Of a stretch of 64,000 nucleotides of DNA, positions 35,901-42,369 are shown piece after piece. A program made the translations under genes and the position numbers. This stretch comes from Symsagittifera roscoffensis (Eukaryota > Xenacoelomorpha > Acoela > Convolutidae): contig NC_087064.1 in the NCBI RefSeq assembly GCF_963678635.1, positions 28,996,189-29,060,188 of the forward strand, given 5' to 3'. The stretch's first letter is position 1. Each line of letters begins with the position of its first letter. The notes beneath the pieces are model-generated. The model saw only the letters and a program-made list of their open reading frames with translations, did no database searches and was not told the origin of the DNA.

Positions 35901-37096
35901 TAGGTTGTTATACTTTTGTGTTTTGTGGAGTAGTGGTGCGTAGAAAATTTGAATTTCAAATTTTAATTGCTGTGTCAAAATTTGCTGTGACATTTCGAAT
36001 TTAGTTTTTGTCTTATTTGGCGTCTGCCCAAGTGTTGTCTGGGTAGTTGCTGCTCGTTAAAAAAGTTTTGAGATTTTTTGAAACGATGAACGTAGTCAAG
36101 ACTCTTATATGGGCCGTGATGACTTTTTGTTCTCGGTTTTTTCTCAAGCTCAGTTCATTTCCTTTGTTACCTCGACTATCGATAAGCAACTGAGTAAAGA
36201 TCACAAAAACCGTGATCGACTTCTAGTTGCGAATGTGGCTTTTAATTTTCAGATTTCCAGCGGAATAGAGAAATTGTTTATTGATCTGGATCTTATTGAT
36301 CTCAATTTGGATTAATTTTAAAAGAAGTGTCAATCATAAATTGTTCTAAAAATTAAAAGATCTTTAAGGCCTTCATTTTTCTCTCTGAAATTCGTAATTT
36401 AAGAATTTTTCAGAAAACGAGTCAATTGTTTTTCTGTTTACTTGCGTTAATTGACTCTTTTTGAACTGTATGTTGGCTATGTTCCTCAAATTGAAGACCA
36501 TTCAACATAAATGTGAGAAAAATTTGTAGATGCAGTTTTGCTTTTTTTTTCAAAAAAAAACAAACGATTTTCTTTGACTTTGTGGATTCTGTCTCATTTT
36601 CTGTCTGCTTGCTTACAATGCTATATTTGTGTTGTATCGTAAGTGGTGCAAATCTTCGCTTCGCCTCTGTGTGTTATTCCTTGTCATGCTAATGATAGCT
36701 TTTTCAGACATATCAAACCAGGAGATGAACTCGGATGGGACTATGGATATGAGGTTAGTTGCAATTCTTCGCCTCTGTGCTCCATATAATGCTTCGCCTC
36801 TGTGCTCAAATATAGCATCTATCTGTCCGATAATATAACCGAAGTATATCTGAAATTTTTCGCTGACAGAAGTAATTTCTGAAGTTTCACAAAACAAATA
36901 TTTCACGTCATTGCATAATTTGCTTTGATTATAATTCTAATGAAAAACAAACCTCATTTGGAAAATAATTGAAAATTGGCTTGCAGTCGAAATGATTTCT
37001 CGGAGTAATTTGTTTCTTTTCAAGGCGGGATCAGTGGAAGGAAAGATACTCTTCTGTCACTGTGGAGCAGGCCAATGTCAAAATCGACTCTTGTGA
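5611..37096 (+). CDS. SETDB1: SETDB1-type histone H3K9 methyltransferase (gene span, 17 coding exons)
   Basis: Coding exons: 5619-5718, 15009-15114, 16276-16505, 21488-21868, 24044-24365, 26118-26492, 26682-26897, 27131-27603, 28810-29545, 29810-30011, 30491-30657, 32083-32135, 32420-32680, 32840-32916, 32993-33084, 36708-36753 and 37025-37096 (stop TGA). Together they give 3909 nt, or 1302 residues, and each junction keeps frame. Human SETDB1 is about 1290 residues. Domain order matches the family: N-terminal helical region (1-145), Ser-rich/acidic linker (146-380), triple Tudor (about 390-620), a SUMO-interaction-like [14 protein letters not shown] (about 660), MBD-like (about 800-870), pre-SET Cys cluster (about 915-1000), SET split by an acidic insert (1000-1279), and post-[11 protein letters not shown]. 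The family methylates H3K9 in the nucleus to silence genes and transposons. Active-site motifs FFNHSCNPN and GWDYGYE are intact, so the enzyme should be active. The N-terminal exons 1-4 are less certain because similarity is weak there and they are joined by phase. Exon 1 is followed by a 9.3-kb repeat-filled intron. Confidence 0.93.
6132..6231. mobile_element. 100-bp GC-rich TIR element, copy 1
   Basis: The 20-base inverted ends read TTAGAACATAGTTGAAGATG and, as the reverse complement of the right end, the same with one extra A. They enclose a GC-rich core (GGCCGCGGGC, GCCCTCAGGCCGGGG) that stands out in AT-rich surroundings. It looks like a small MITE or palindromic insertion. No clear target duplication beyond TTA is visible. 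Confidence 0.45.
6749..6848. mobile_element. 100-bp GC-rich TIR element, copy 2
   Basis: Copy of the element at 6132-6231, displaced by exactly 617 bp, so it was carried along by the tandem duplication and is not a separate insertion. Confidence 0.45.
6939..8080. other. SETDB1 intron 1 sequence, AT-rich, with a tRNA-like segment
   Basis: No gene is seen. 7080-7400 is related to 10190-10510 and 12840-13160 (TTCGTGTTTTTCGTCC-like). A tRNA-like segment at about 7598-7645 has CTTGGCTTAGAGGTAAC (A-box-like) and GGTTCGAGTCCCAGCC (B-box-like). A short perfect hairpin lies at 7479-7506. About 7815-7960 resembles the S-family alternative head (AGGGTAGTGTAATAGTACGAC). Confidence 0.5.
7479..7506. repeat. 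perfect 12-bp inverted repeat
   Basis: AAGGTTATCAAA, a 4-base loop, then TTTGATAACCTT. It is a free-standing palindrome in AT-rich intron sequence. Confidence 0.7.
8088..8150 (+). repeat. S-element 5' head hairpin, start of a satellite-bearing copy
   Basis: ACCCTTGCGATAAGCAAGGGT is an inverted repeat (ACCCTTGC/GCAAGGGT), followed by ATTGCAATCGAGCACTAG and TTTCCGTAAACAGC. The same block heads S elements near 20140, 27802 and 46599. Satellite monomers begin about 130 bp downstream and a tail hairpin follows at 10845. Confidence 0.65.
8260..10893 (-). repeat. satellite-monomer block 1 (inverted) with tail, first large tandem copy
   Basis: The ~165-bp monomers of the 1-5.26 kb array occur here in reverse orientation. 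Landmark CTCGAAAACTACAAGGATTT followed by GAGCAGTCATATTTGGAGGC recurs near 9079, 9234, 9400, 9551, 9725 and 9897 (spacing 154-174 bp). After the last monomer comes a unique-looking 0.8-kb stretch (9990-10840) and an S tail hairpin (10845-10875). From about 8600 on, the block is repeated at 10903-13540. Short ORFs at 9882-10082 and 10419-10649 are not supported as genes. Confidence 0.85.
10903..13520 (-). repeat. satellite-monomer block 2 (inverted), second large tandem copy
   Basis: Repeat of 8600-10875. At its left end the offset is 2303 bp and at its right end about 2646 bp, so this copy has about 340 bp more, which equals two extra monomers. It ends in the same tail hairpin (13488-13515). 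Monomers here are slightly diverged from block 1 but share the same order of variants. Confidence 0.85.
13540..13830 (+). repeat. S-family fragment with tRNA-like B box
   Basis: Contains GGCTTCTTTATTTGTAGCTAG, then a tRNA-like segment (about 13705-13785) with GGATCGAATCCTCC, a good Pol III B box, and AAAGTTTTACATTTCAAAGC downstream. Related segments lie near 25310-25470, 33955-34075 and 41100-41190. It is a repeat and not a tRNA gene; no cloverleaf closes. Confidence 0.55.
14150..14600 (+). repeat. R1 element
   Basis: Full-length copy of the commonest interspersed repeat. Its landmarks in order are GAACGTAGTGAA, CTCTTATATAGGTC, CACTATCGAACAGCAAAA, GTGATCGACTTCTAGTTTCG, TTTCC-GC-AATAAA, a TATTGATCCAGTTTTCTCAA block, and a CAACTGTTTGTTGGCT-like end. 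No ORF is present. The conserved TATATA box within a fixed context suggests an old promoter of a non-autonomous element. Confidence 0.7.
14703..14738 (+). repeat. S-element 3' hairpin tail
   Basis: GCAAGTGGTGCGAAGCTCAG followed by CTTCGCCACTCTG: stem GCGAAGC/GCTTCGC with loop TCA. It is one of at least a dozen tails of this type in the window. Confidence 0.65.
14769..14955 (+). repeat. compound (GT)n(GA)n microsatellite
   Basis: An interrupted GT tract (about 14769-14862) runs straight into a GA tract (about 14863-14953, with some GATA and GAAA variants). It ends 54 bp before the acceptor of SETDB1 exon 2. Confidence 0.95.
15009..15114 (+). CDS. SETDB1: SETDB1 exon 2 (residues 34-69)
   Basis: Acceptor TTTAGCAG ends at 15008, donor AA|GTAAGA. 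It encodes [20 protein letters not shown] and onward, a likely coiled coil. Phases in (1) and out (2) fit exons 1 and 3. Confidence 0.65.
15180..16270. other. intron 2 sequence with one R3 repeat
   Basis: About 15290-15530 is an R3-family copy (GAGGAACTTTGTATTCGGGT, GATTTGAACGACATTGAAAA, TCGAGAAAAACC). Relatives are at 41330-41515 (same strand) and at 42890-43380 and 43690-44130 (reverse). The rest is AT-rich and I see nothing else in it. Confidence 0.5.
16276..16505 (+). CDS. SETDB1: SETDB1 exon 3 (residues 69-145)
   Basis: Acceptor GTGTTTTAG, donor C|GTAAGT. Helix-rich sequence including [19 protein letters not shown] and [10 protein letters not shown]. It has no recognisable domain. Phase-joined to exon 4 it gives [12 protein letters not shown]. 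It would correspond to the linker between the N-terminal coil and the Ser-rich region of SETDB1. Confidence 0.65.
16660..17000 (+). repeat. R1 element, degenerate
   Basis: ACGAAGTAGTTGTAACTTAT, AGGAAGGCAAACTCCCCTAT and GAACAGCAAAAAG match R1 landmarks; it ends at ATCTGTTGTCTATGTTT. A partial R1 follows at 17150-17300, into which an S head is set. Confidence 0.55.
17300..17915 (+). mobile_element. S element with double head, tRNA-like segment and tail
   Basis: In order: head variant CTTGCGAAAGCAAG plus AATCGGGAACTAGACTTTTT (17305-17370); a second hairpin ACACAAGCATAGCTTGTGT (17398-17416) leading into TATAGTATGAA; a tRNA-like segment (17583-17655) with GTAGCGTAGAGGCAG and GGTTCGAACCTGG; a tail hairpin GCGAAGTGCAACTTCGC (17895-17911). 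It has no protein coding. Confidence 0.6.
17955..19510 (+). mobile_element. S element with core tandem repeats
   Basis: A tRNA-like segment at 17960-18020 ends in GGGGTTCGAATCCGGGTAGC, a strong B box. About 18560-19480 holds roughly six ~165-bp core repeats (see separate entry). The tail hairpin GTGGTGCGAAGCATTGCTTC is at 19483-19502. Confidence 0.55.
18560..19480 (+). repeat. ~165-bp tandem core repeats, family 2
   Basis: Each unit carries TTTTCTCAAAAACTA, CCTCCCAAATCTGAGAT, GGGTTCAAT, a GAAGCTCC-like stretch and CGACTACGCC. Units start near 18590, 18765, 18930, 19095, 19245 and 19395. A second array of the same family is at 57560-58520. Consensus differs from the family 1 satellite, but monomer length and the TCTCGAAAACTA-like motif are shared. 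Confidence 0.75.
19930..20110 (+). repeat. local duplicate, left copy
   Basis: GCTTCCAGATGATTTTTTTT through GAGTTTTGCATAATTTTT matches 20970-21180. The pair brackets the S element at 20138-20947. Confidence 0.7.
20138..20947 (+). mobile_element. full-length S element (about 810 bp), type copy
   Basis: Cleanest simple copy. Head ACCCTTGCGATAAGCAAGTG and ATTGCAATCGGGTACTAG at 20143; tRNA-like segment 20280-20345 (AGGCTGGAGGTAACG, then TCGGGTTCGAATCTGTC); CCTGTTTTTTTTTTCAAACG just after the B box; the tail hairpin GTGGTGCGAAGCTCAG plus CTTCC with CACTGTGT at 20917-20947. A 112-codon frame at 20562-20900 is AT-rich hydrophobic translation and not a credible protein. No poly(A) tail or clear target duplication is visible. 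It could be a tRNA-derived SINE or a Helentron-like element. Confidence 0.65.
20970..21180 (+). repeat. local duplicate, right copy
   Basis: GAGCTTCCATATGATTTTTT through GAGTTTTGCATAATTTTT, about 80 percent alike to 19930-20110. Confidence 0.7.
21488..21868 (+). CDS. SETDB1: SETDB1 exon 4 (residues 146-272), GC donor
   Basis: Acceptor CGTTCAG. Ser/Thr/Gln-rich linker with no domain ([20 protein letters not shown], then [20 protein letters not shown]). The frame closes with TAG at 21871 and there is no GT donor in phase near the end. AAAAAG|GCTAGA at 21869 is a GC donor, and using it gives phase 1, exactly what exon 5 needs ([13 protein letters not shown]). Confidence 0.7.
22085..22555 (+). 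repeat. R1 element, interrupted by a hAT MITE
   Basis: GAACGTAATGAGTACTCTTA TATAGGTC opening, AGGAAGGCAAACTCCACTAT and GTGATCGACTTCTAATTTCG follow. A MITE sits at 22560; a second partial R1 (TTTACCTATTGCTCCAGTT, CAAAGAGCTTTAAGGCCATC, AACTGTTTGTTGGCT) continues at 22975-23230. Confidence 0.7.
22560..22943 (+). mobile_element. hAT-type MITE (right end diverged)
   Basis: Left end CAGGGGCGGATCTAGGATTT, the same TIR as the copy at 48853. An 8-bp direct repeat GTTTTATT flanks it (22552-22559 and 22944-22951). Its 384-bp length equals that of the 48853 copy. The interior shares GAGCTCTCCCAAAGCTC and a GGGCGCCCAAGGCG block with it, in opposite orientation. The right TIR is not recognisable. Confidence 0.6.
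23241..24043. other. end of intron 4
   Basis: No repeat family of the window is obvious here and no credible gene either. The sequence looks unique and AT-rich. A short minus-strand frame at 23674-23901 lacks any family feature. Confidence 0.4.
24044..24365 (+). CDS. SETDB1: SETDB1 exon 5 (residues 273-380)
   Basis: Acceptor TTTTTTCCAG, donor CT|GTACGT. Low-complexity acidic linker ([19 protein letters not shown], then [16 protein letters not shown]). The [10 protein letters not shown] stretch resembles the IIEIPDEDDD-type SUMO-interacting motif of vertebrate SETDB1 N termini, which is an inference. Confidence 0.75.
24460..25100 (+). repeat. R1 element interrupted by a TIR element
   Basis: CGTAGTATGAAGACTCTTAT opens it; GATGTGCATTCATACATATT, GGCGCAAAAAAGCGTGAAC and TTCCCAGCGGAATAAATCC follow; the end is near CCATTTGTCTGTTTGC. 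The insertion at 24592-24778 splits it. Confidence 0.65.
24592..24778. mobile_element. ~187-bp TIR element (AGACGACA ends)
   Basis: Left end GGTACTGGACAAATAAGACG ACAG and right end CTGTCGTCTCATATTCCGGA TACC are imperfect inverted repeats of about 24 bp sharing AGACGACAG. It interrupts an R1 copy where other R1 copies are continuous. No protein. I could not fix a target duplication, so the superfamily is open. Confidence 0.5.
25130..25545 (+). repeat. S-family copy, second head type
   Basis: GTTTTAGTACGAACCGTCTT and TAACCTAACTCGGAAGTAAA (head type 2), then ATCACGATCTGTAGCATT, a tRNA-like region (25340-25420, GACTGAGAGGTTACAGCG) and tail GCGGAGCACAGCTTTGCCTC at 25519. A close relative is 33130-33370. 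Confidence 0.6.
25637..26027 (+). mobile_element. hAT-type MITE, 391 bp, with 8-bp TSD
   Basis: Left end CAGGTGCGGATTTAGGGGG; right end has a C-run then TCTCGATCCTCCCTTG. Target-site duplication ACCATTTG at 25629-25636 and 26028-26035. The interior has TTGTACTAATTTTGAGCCGG and a CCCCCC tract. The 90-codon frame at 25590-25862 is translation across the element and not a gene. Confidence 0.8.
26118..26492 (+). CDS. SETDB1: SETDB1 exon 6 (residues 380-505), first Tudor
   Basis: Start fixed by phase: TTATTAAAG|G joins CT of exon 5 to give [20 protein letters not shown]. The nearer AG at 26152 would be out of phase. [17 protein letters not shown] and GSRVLALF match SETDB1 Tudor 1 (KKRTKTWHKGTLI, GSRVVAKY). 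Donor AG|GTGAGT. Confidence 0.9.
26682..26897 (+). CDS. SETDB1: SETDB1 exon 7 (residues 505-577), second Tudor
   Basis: Acceptor CGTTGCAG, donor [28 protein letters not shown] fits the family pattern RFLIFFDDGYASYV. It ends KDYKRW, continuing [11 protein letters not shown] into exon 8. An alternative AG ten bases upstream would add SRC. Confidence 0.93.
27131..27603 (+). CDS. SETDB1: SETDB1 exon 8 (residues 577-734), third Tudor and SIM-like motif
   Basis: Acceptor TTTTTTCCAG, donor [22 protein letters not shown] matches the end of the triple Tudor (CEWIYRGSTRLEP). Downstream is a disordered Ser-rich stretch with [18 protein letters not shown] at about residue 660, a textbook SUMO-interacting pattern (hydrophobic core followed by Ser/acidic). 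Confidence 0.93.
27800..28752 (+). mobile_element. S element with two tails
   Basis: Head ACCCTTGCGATAAGCACGGG (27804), tRNA-like segment 27945-28010 (GGGCTGGAGTTAATG, then AAGTTCGAACCTGACAGG), GTTTATAGGCTGTGGCC middle, tails at 28640-28665 (GGTGCGAAGCGCAGCTTGGC) and 28713-28750 (GTGGTGAGAAGAGCAGTTTC). No coding capacity. Confidence 0.6.
28810..29545 (+). CDS. SETDB1: SETDB1 exon 9 (residues 735-980), MBD-like and pre-SET
   Basis: Largest exon. Acceptor CTTTTTCAG, donor [17 protein letters not shown] (family PHVCSYTCL), [17 protein letters not shown] (MBD-like; family VIYKTPCGLCLRTMQEI), FCFDP, VNKIDD, and the pre-SET zinc cluster [20 protein letters not shown]. This is the strongest family evidence in the window. 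Confidence 0.97.
29810..30011 (+). CDS. SETDB1: SETDB1 exon 10 (residues 980-1047), end of pre-SET and first half of SET
   Basis: [40 protein letters not shown] and [13 protein letters not shown] are clear SET-N motifs. Acceptor TTATTATAG, donor ATG|GTCAGT, phase 0. Confidence 0.97.
30491..30657 (+). CDS. SETDB1: SETDB1 exon 11 (residues 1048-1103), SET insert start, GC donor
   Basis: [15 protein letters not shown] matches MGDEYFANLDHIES. The rest is acidic ([20 protein letters not shown]). The frame meets TAG at 30677. No usable GT donor exists after the SET motif, while CAGAAG|GCAGGC at 30658 is a GC donor of the right phase (2) for exon 12. Confidence 0.85.
30770..31990 (+). repeat. cluster of three R1 elements in intron 11
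   Basis: Partial copy 30770-30950, full copy 30950-31415 (AACGTAGTGAAGACTCTTAT AT; ends TGTTTGTTGGCTATGTT), and full copy 31500-31990 (GAATGCAGTGAAGACCCTTA TATAGG). All are head to tail on +. Confidence 0.7.
32083..32135 (+). CDS. SETDB1: SETDB1 exon 12 (residues 1103-1120)
   Basis: A 53-nt exon with acceptor TTTTTTTTTTCAG and donor G|GTAATC. It encodes [17 protein letters not shown], part of the disordered SET insert. Accepted because phase 2 in and phase 1 out fit both neighbours; sequence conservation cannot be judged. Confidence 0.6.
32191..32199 (+). CDS. SETDB1: possible 9-nt SETDB1 microexon
   Basis: GTGTTTCAG|CTTCATCGG|GTAGGG: nine bases between an acceptor and a donor, phase 1 in and out, adding Ala-Ser-Ser in frame. 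Exon 12 also joins exon 13 directly in frame, so it may be optional or chance. Confidence 0.3.
32420..32680 (+). CDS. SETDB1: SETDB1 exon 13 (residues 1121-1207), acidic SET insert
   Basis: Acceptor TACCCACAG, donor G|GTAAAC. Acidic sequence [16 protein letters not shown] and [16 protein letters not shown], then [13 protein letters not shown]. The insert that divides the SET domain in SETDB1 is likewise long, acidic and poorly conserved. Confidence 0.85.
32840..32916 (+). CDS. SETDB1: SETDB1 exon 14 (residues 1208-1233), SET resumes
   Basis: [20 protein letters not shown] then IARFFN, matching SCYIIDAKLEGNLGRYLN. Donor AAT|GTAAGT, phase 0. Confidence 0.95.
32993..33084 (+). CDS. SETDB1: SETDB1 exon 15 (residues 1234-1264), catalytic HSC motif
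   Basis: [20 protein letters not shown] matches [20 protein letters not shown]. His and Cys of the NHSC cofactor/active-site motif are present. Donor AC|GTAAGT. Confidence 0.97.
33085..36707. other. intron 15 (3.6 kb), repeat-filled
   Basis: Holds S-family copies at 33130-33370 (tail GCGAAGCACAGCTTTGCTTC) and 33800-34120 (tRNA-like CCGTGGCTGAGATGAAAGG and GGATCGAATCC), R1 copies at 33480-33800, 34860-35270 and 36085-36490, an S head plus tRNA-like segment at 35440-35575 (AGGATTCGGGTCGCAGCC), and an S tail at 36637-36672. No gene seen. Confidence 0.6.
36708..36753 (+). CDS. SETDB1: SETDB1 exon 16 (residues 1264-1279)
   Basis: A 46-nt exon, [16 protein letters not shown], matching KRIRAGTELTWDYNYE with the catalytic Tyr. 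Acceptor TTTTTCAG, donor GAG|GTTAGT. Confidence 0.95.
37025..37096 (+). CDS. SETDB1: SETDB1 exon 17 (residues 1280-1302, stop), post-SET
   Basis: [23 protein letters not shown] then TGA. The CxC...C post-SET zinc residues and terminal RLL are those of SETDB1. Confidence 0.97.
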   Translation, partial: AGSVEGKILFCHCGAGQCQNRLL

Positions 37097-37589
37097 TCAT
37101 GATCACAACTGCTGTTCTCTGTTAGTCCTTCCAAAAAAGACAATTTTCTATCTGTAAAGATCAACGAGGATATCCTCAACTCTGCCCAAAATTTATGCAA
37201 AACTCGGGAGATCTTTGATGTTTCCCATCTATCAAATTGACTATCGACGAGATGGCCCTCAATGCTTCTCAAAATTATTTAAAACTTGATCTTTGTTATG
37301 TTCTCAATTTGTGAATTTTGAGAATATTCTCGAGTTTTCTCTCTCAGCATCGATCAAAATTGTTTATATGCTGATGGTAATTAATTTGTGTTCTACTCGA
37401 GATTTTATCTATCAATGAGTTTATTCTCAGCCTTTTCCGAAATTTATTTGAATCTTGGTTTTTGAAATTTGAAATCAATTTCGTTTGAGTTTGTTTTTTC
37501 ACAACTAGTCCACAAAGCTGAATGAAGGTGTTCGCATTAAAACTACTACATTAATCTATATGGGTAGTTATCATGACGATTCGGAAAGT

Positions 37590-37595
37590 AATAAA
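37590..37595 (+). terminator. candidate poly(A) signal for SETDB1
   Basis: AATAAA 494 bases after the stop. A second AATAAA is at 37768-37773. Both lie before ZNF330, so the SETDB1 3' UTR would be 0.5-0.7 kb. Confidence 0.4.
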
Positions 37596-37835
37596 TTTGC
37601 TAGTTGGGCCACTCAGCAACAAGCAGTCAAAAGAATGAAAATTTGCTTCAAGTGACCGATGCAAAATGATGAAAATTATATCTTCTCGTAAATTATCATC
37701 AGTTAAGAGAGAGCACCATTCGACTAGTAGTGCAGCCTACTTTCAGGCTATTCTCCCTTCGCAATGAAATAAAATGACGAGAAGTTACCTCTTTGTTGCG
37801 CATATTGTTTGAGATGTTTTTGAATTCACTTTCAG

Positions 37836-37841
37836 ATGTAA
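37836..37841 (+). promoter_or_regulatory. start-stop upstream ORF (ATGTAA) in the ZNF330 leader
   Basis: ATGTAA begins directly after CACTTTCAG and ends 11 bases before the ZNF330 start codon. Minimal start-stop uORFs can stall or divert ribosomes in other systems; here the role is inferred only. Confidence 0.35.
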
Positions 37842-37846
37842 ATTGA

Positions 37847-39403
<1,557 letters not shown>

Positions 39404-42170
39404 TTTAGATTTTATGAGATGATATATTTGATATGGATATTGTTTTGGCGCTGTATTGCATTGATTCATATTTTGAATACTATTTATTTCGATTTGTTCA
39501 TATAAATGACCCTGTTTTTTCCAGTAAAGTGTTGAACATAAAACTCAAACTTTATGAAGGTATGTACAATGGTTCCGCCTTATTAAGTAGGAATTTTTGA
39601 GGGAATATTTATTTTAATCCGAAAGATAATGATGTCATGAGCTCGAAATTTAAAAAAAAACGAGATATTTTACCAATGTTGTTTTCTGGAAGTTGCCATT
39701 TTGGAATTATAGTTCAGAGATATTGATTAATGTGAATGAACTAAGTGAAACCACTTCTACCGGTCGTAGTATTTTTTGCAGTGCACAAATGTCTAGTAAT
39801 CGGGAACTAGACTCTTTTTACCCGGAAACAGTTTTTCTTGCAAGTTTACTTGCTTTTTTTGCTTGCTTTGTTATTGAACATTTACAACTTAAGGCTTGTT
39901 ACCGCTTGGCCTAGAGATAACGTGGTCGCCGTTGCATCCTAAGGTCTGGGGCGTAAGTCCCGGTCGGCCCTTAATTTCAAATTATTTGAAATGGATTTTT
40001 TTTCCAGTCAAAATTGAATGGTCGGACTGTTTTTCTGCTCAAGTTTTGTCGTCTTAGTTGCCACATTACGGATTTATTCTTTTGCTGGAAGTAAGTTTTA
40101 TTGTTATTGAACATTTACAACTTAAGGCTTGTTACCGCTTGGCCTAGAGATAACGTGGTCGCCGTTGCATCCTAAGGTCTGGGGCGTAAGTCCCGGTCGG
40201 CCCTTAATTTCAAATTATTTGAAATGGATTTTTTTTCCAGTCAAAATTGAATGGTCGGACTGTTTTTCTGCTCAAGTTTTGTCGTCTTAGTTGCCACATT
40301 ACGGATTTATTCTTTTGCTGGAAGTAAGTTTTATTAAAGTTGCAAGTGTTTTTTTTTGTAATTACAGGCGGCTCTTGAAACCTTATTACAAAATCATTTG
40401 TTTCCGGCTTAACTTGTCTGCTCGACGATTGTCGGCTTTGTTTCTGCTTTGTTAATTTTATTCCTTTGCTAGTTTATTATTCAAATGTTTTGCTAGGCAT
40501 GTTTTCATAAAATGAGAACTTTTTCCATTTTTTCTACTCTTATATTTTTTGTGTGTTGTATCGCAAGTGATGTAAAGCTCTGCTTCGTCTTTGTGTATAA
40601 CTTGATCACGCTCAAATTTGGTTTTTCGGGGTGTGAGTCTTGATTTTTTACAGTTCATTTCCTTTGCTAAATTTGTTACCTTTCATTTTCGCAGCTCCAA
40701 TATCACTTGACTTGGTCATTGCAGTCCGAAACTCGACTGAGAGGTCTTCAGTTATATCTATTAATCGATTTCGTACGAGGTGATTTGACTAAATGGTACC
40801 AGAATTTCAGGCGAAAAGCACCCGAATTCAAAAGTTCTTCCCAGTACTTGGTCGAACAAAAACCGGTTGCTGTAATTACACTCGAGAGCGTAGTGTTATA
40901 GTACGACTATGTTTTTTCCTACCTAAGTTACAAATATTGGTACCATTTTTGACATAAATGGCTTCAATTTGTTATATTCCAAATTATTACATGCAAAATT
41001 GTGTCTTTTTGTATTTGGTGCTACTTTTGCTGCATTGCATTGGCAATTTATTGGCACATGTATCTGCTTTTTGTTGTTCTGGTTAGTAGGTTGTCTCTTT
41101 GTAAGTTTTCAAGGGCCCGTGACCGTAGAATCGAATCCGCTAGCGCAAAAGTTTTAATTTTCAAGGCTTATTTTGACCTTTTCTTTTCTTATTTCAAATT
41201 TTAGAGCTGCTTTTTTGCTAGTTTTTGGGAAGCGCAGCTTCGCCTCTGTGTTTTAACTGTTATCAGATGGAAACATTATTTTGGTATAGGGCATAGTTGG
41301 TATACGACAAACCAGAATACGTTATTATTGTTCCGACCATTGAATATAGAGAGGAACTTTGTCTTCGGATGTGTTTTGGTTTTTTGTTTTCACGCTAAAT
41401 CAGGTTTCACAAACAGTTATCGAATCGGTCGAGTAATATATCATCGTAGAGGCCTTTGAGATGTGATTTGAACAACGTTAAAAAAAAATTTTGTTTTCGA
41501 GAAAAACCGGCTAGTAAAGCGAGCAAGGTCCTATGAAACAAATTTTTTCTTTTAAGGTCTGAAAAATTTGTTTTATTCCACCAGCAATACTAGTTTTGGA
41601 AGCTTCATTTTGAAAGCTCCATTAATTATGTAAAAAAAAGTTGAGTTTTCTTGAAGACAACTGTTGTTGATTATGCCTAATTCAATAACTTTCTATGCGT
41701 TCAATTAGTTCTCTCATCACAAAACACACAAAAGAAAACATCTTTTATTTGAATCATTTAAAAAAACAGCTTAAAATATCCTAAGTTTTCTAATGAATAA
41801 TCGGAACTTTCTACTTTCACAAACGGCTATCCTTGTTAGTATTGGCTCTGTCTGTTCTTTAACACGTTGTTTCTTACAAAGTGTTGATACTTTTTAGAAA
41901 AATTCGACAACGAATGGTTACTTGCCTTGATTCATCTCTTTTGGAAGGTGTAAATAAACAGAAAACCAATTTCTTCATTCTAGCATATTCGCGAGTTTTT
42001 CATTTTTGGTTTTGAAATGTTATTGAAAGTTACTGGATGGCCGAAAAATTTTCAGTGTGCTGAATGTTTTTCAAAGGAAGATAATACAGACGCAGCAGTC
42101 TTTTTTTGTGACCAACTAGAAAAGGGCTTAAAACATTCAGTCCCACTTCGAGCAGTTACAAGTTGGAAGA
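39404..42170. other. ZNF330-gene 3 intergenic region, repeat-filled
   Basis: No gene. It contains a partial S copy (head TAATCGGGAACTAGACTCTT at 39797; tRNA-like 39900-39975; tail GCAAGTGATGTAAAGCTCTG at 40562), a second S copy at 40890-41250 (B box GAATCGAATCCGC; tail GGGAAGCGCAGCTTCGCCTC), and an R3 copy at 41330-41515. ORFs at 40969-41204 are shadows of the repeats. No standard AATAAA closely follows the ZNF330 stop. Confidence 0.55.
39871..40336 (+). repeat. 233-bp tandem duplication containing a tRNA-like segment
   Basis: Units 39871-40103 and 40104-40336, each beginning TTATTGAACATTTACAACTT and containing GCTTGGCCTAGAGATAACG and GGCGTAAGTCCCGGTCGGCC. I saw no difference between the copies. 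Confidence 0.85.
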
Positions 42171-42369
42171 ATGTCAGTTACGTTTCCCGTGTGGCTGCAA
42201 AACAGCAAGGTTGAAATTGTAGATTCGGAAGAATGGAGGGGCGTCACGGGGGATTTGTTCGATGCAATCCAGCAACAGTTGGCCCAGAGCCACGTGGCTT
42301 ACTTCACTGATTTGACAGATGCAGAGAAGTCGCTGTTCATGGACAGGGCTGCCAAATCAATTCAACACT
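42171..42369 (+). CDS. gene 3 exon 1 (residues 1-66)
   Basis: MSVTFPVWLQNSKVEIVDSE start; later DLTDAEKSLFMDRAAKSIQH. Donor T|GTTAGT. A real acceptor at AACAG or GCAAG inside the first 17 codons would make this an internal exon instead. Confidence 0.6.

Noticed and set aside
42017-42214. 65-codon ORF MLLKVTGWPKNFQCAECF overlapping gene 3 exon 1
   Set aside because: In another frame from exon 1, with no in-phase donor to exon 2; the frame giving WLQNSKVEIV joins exon 2 correctly.
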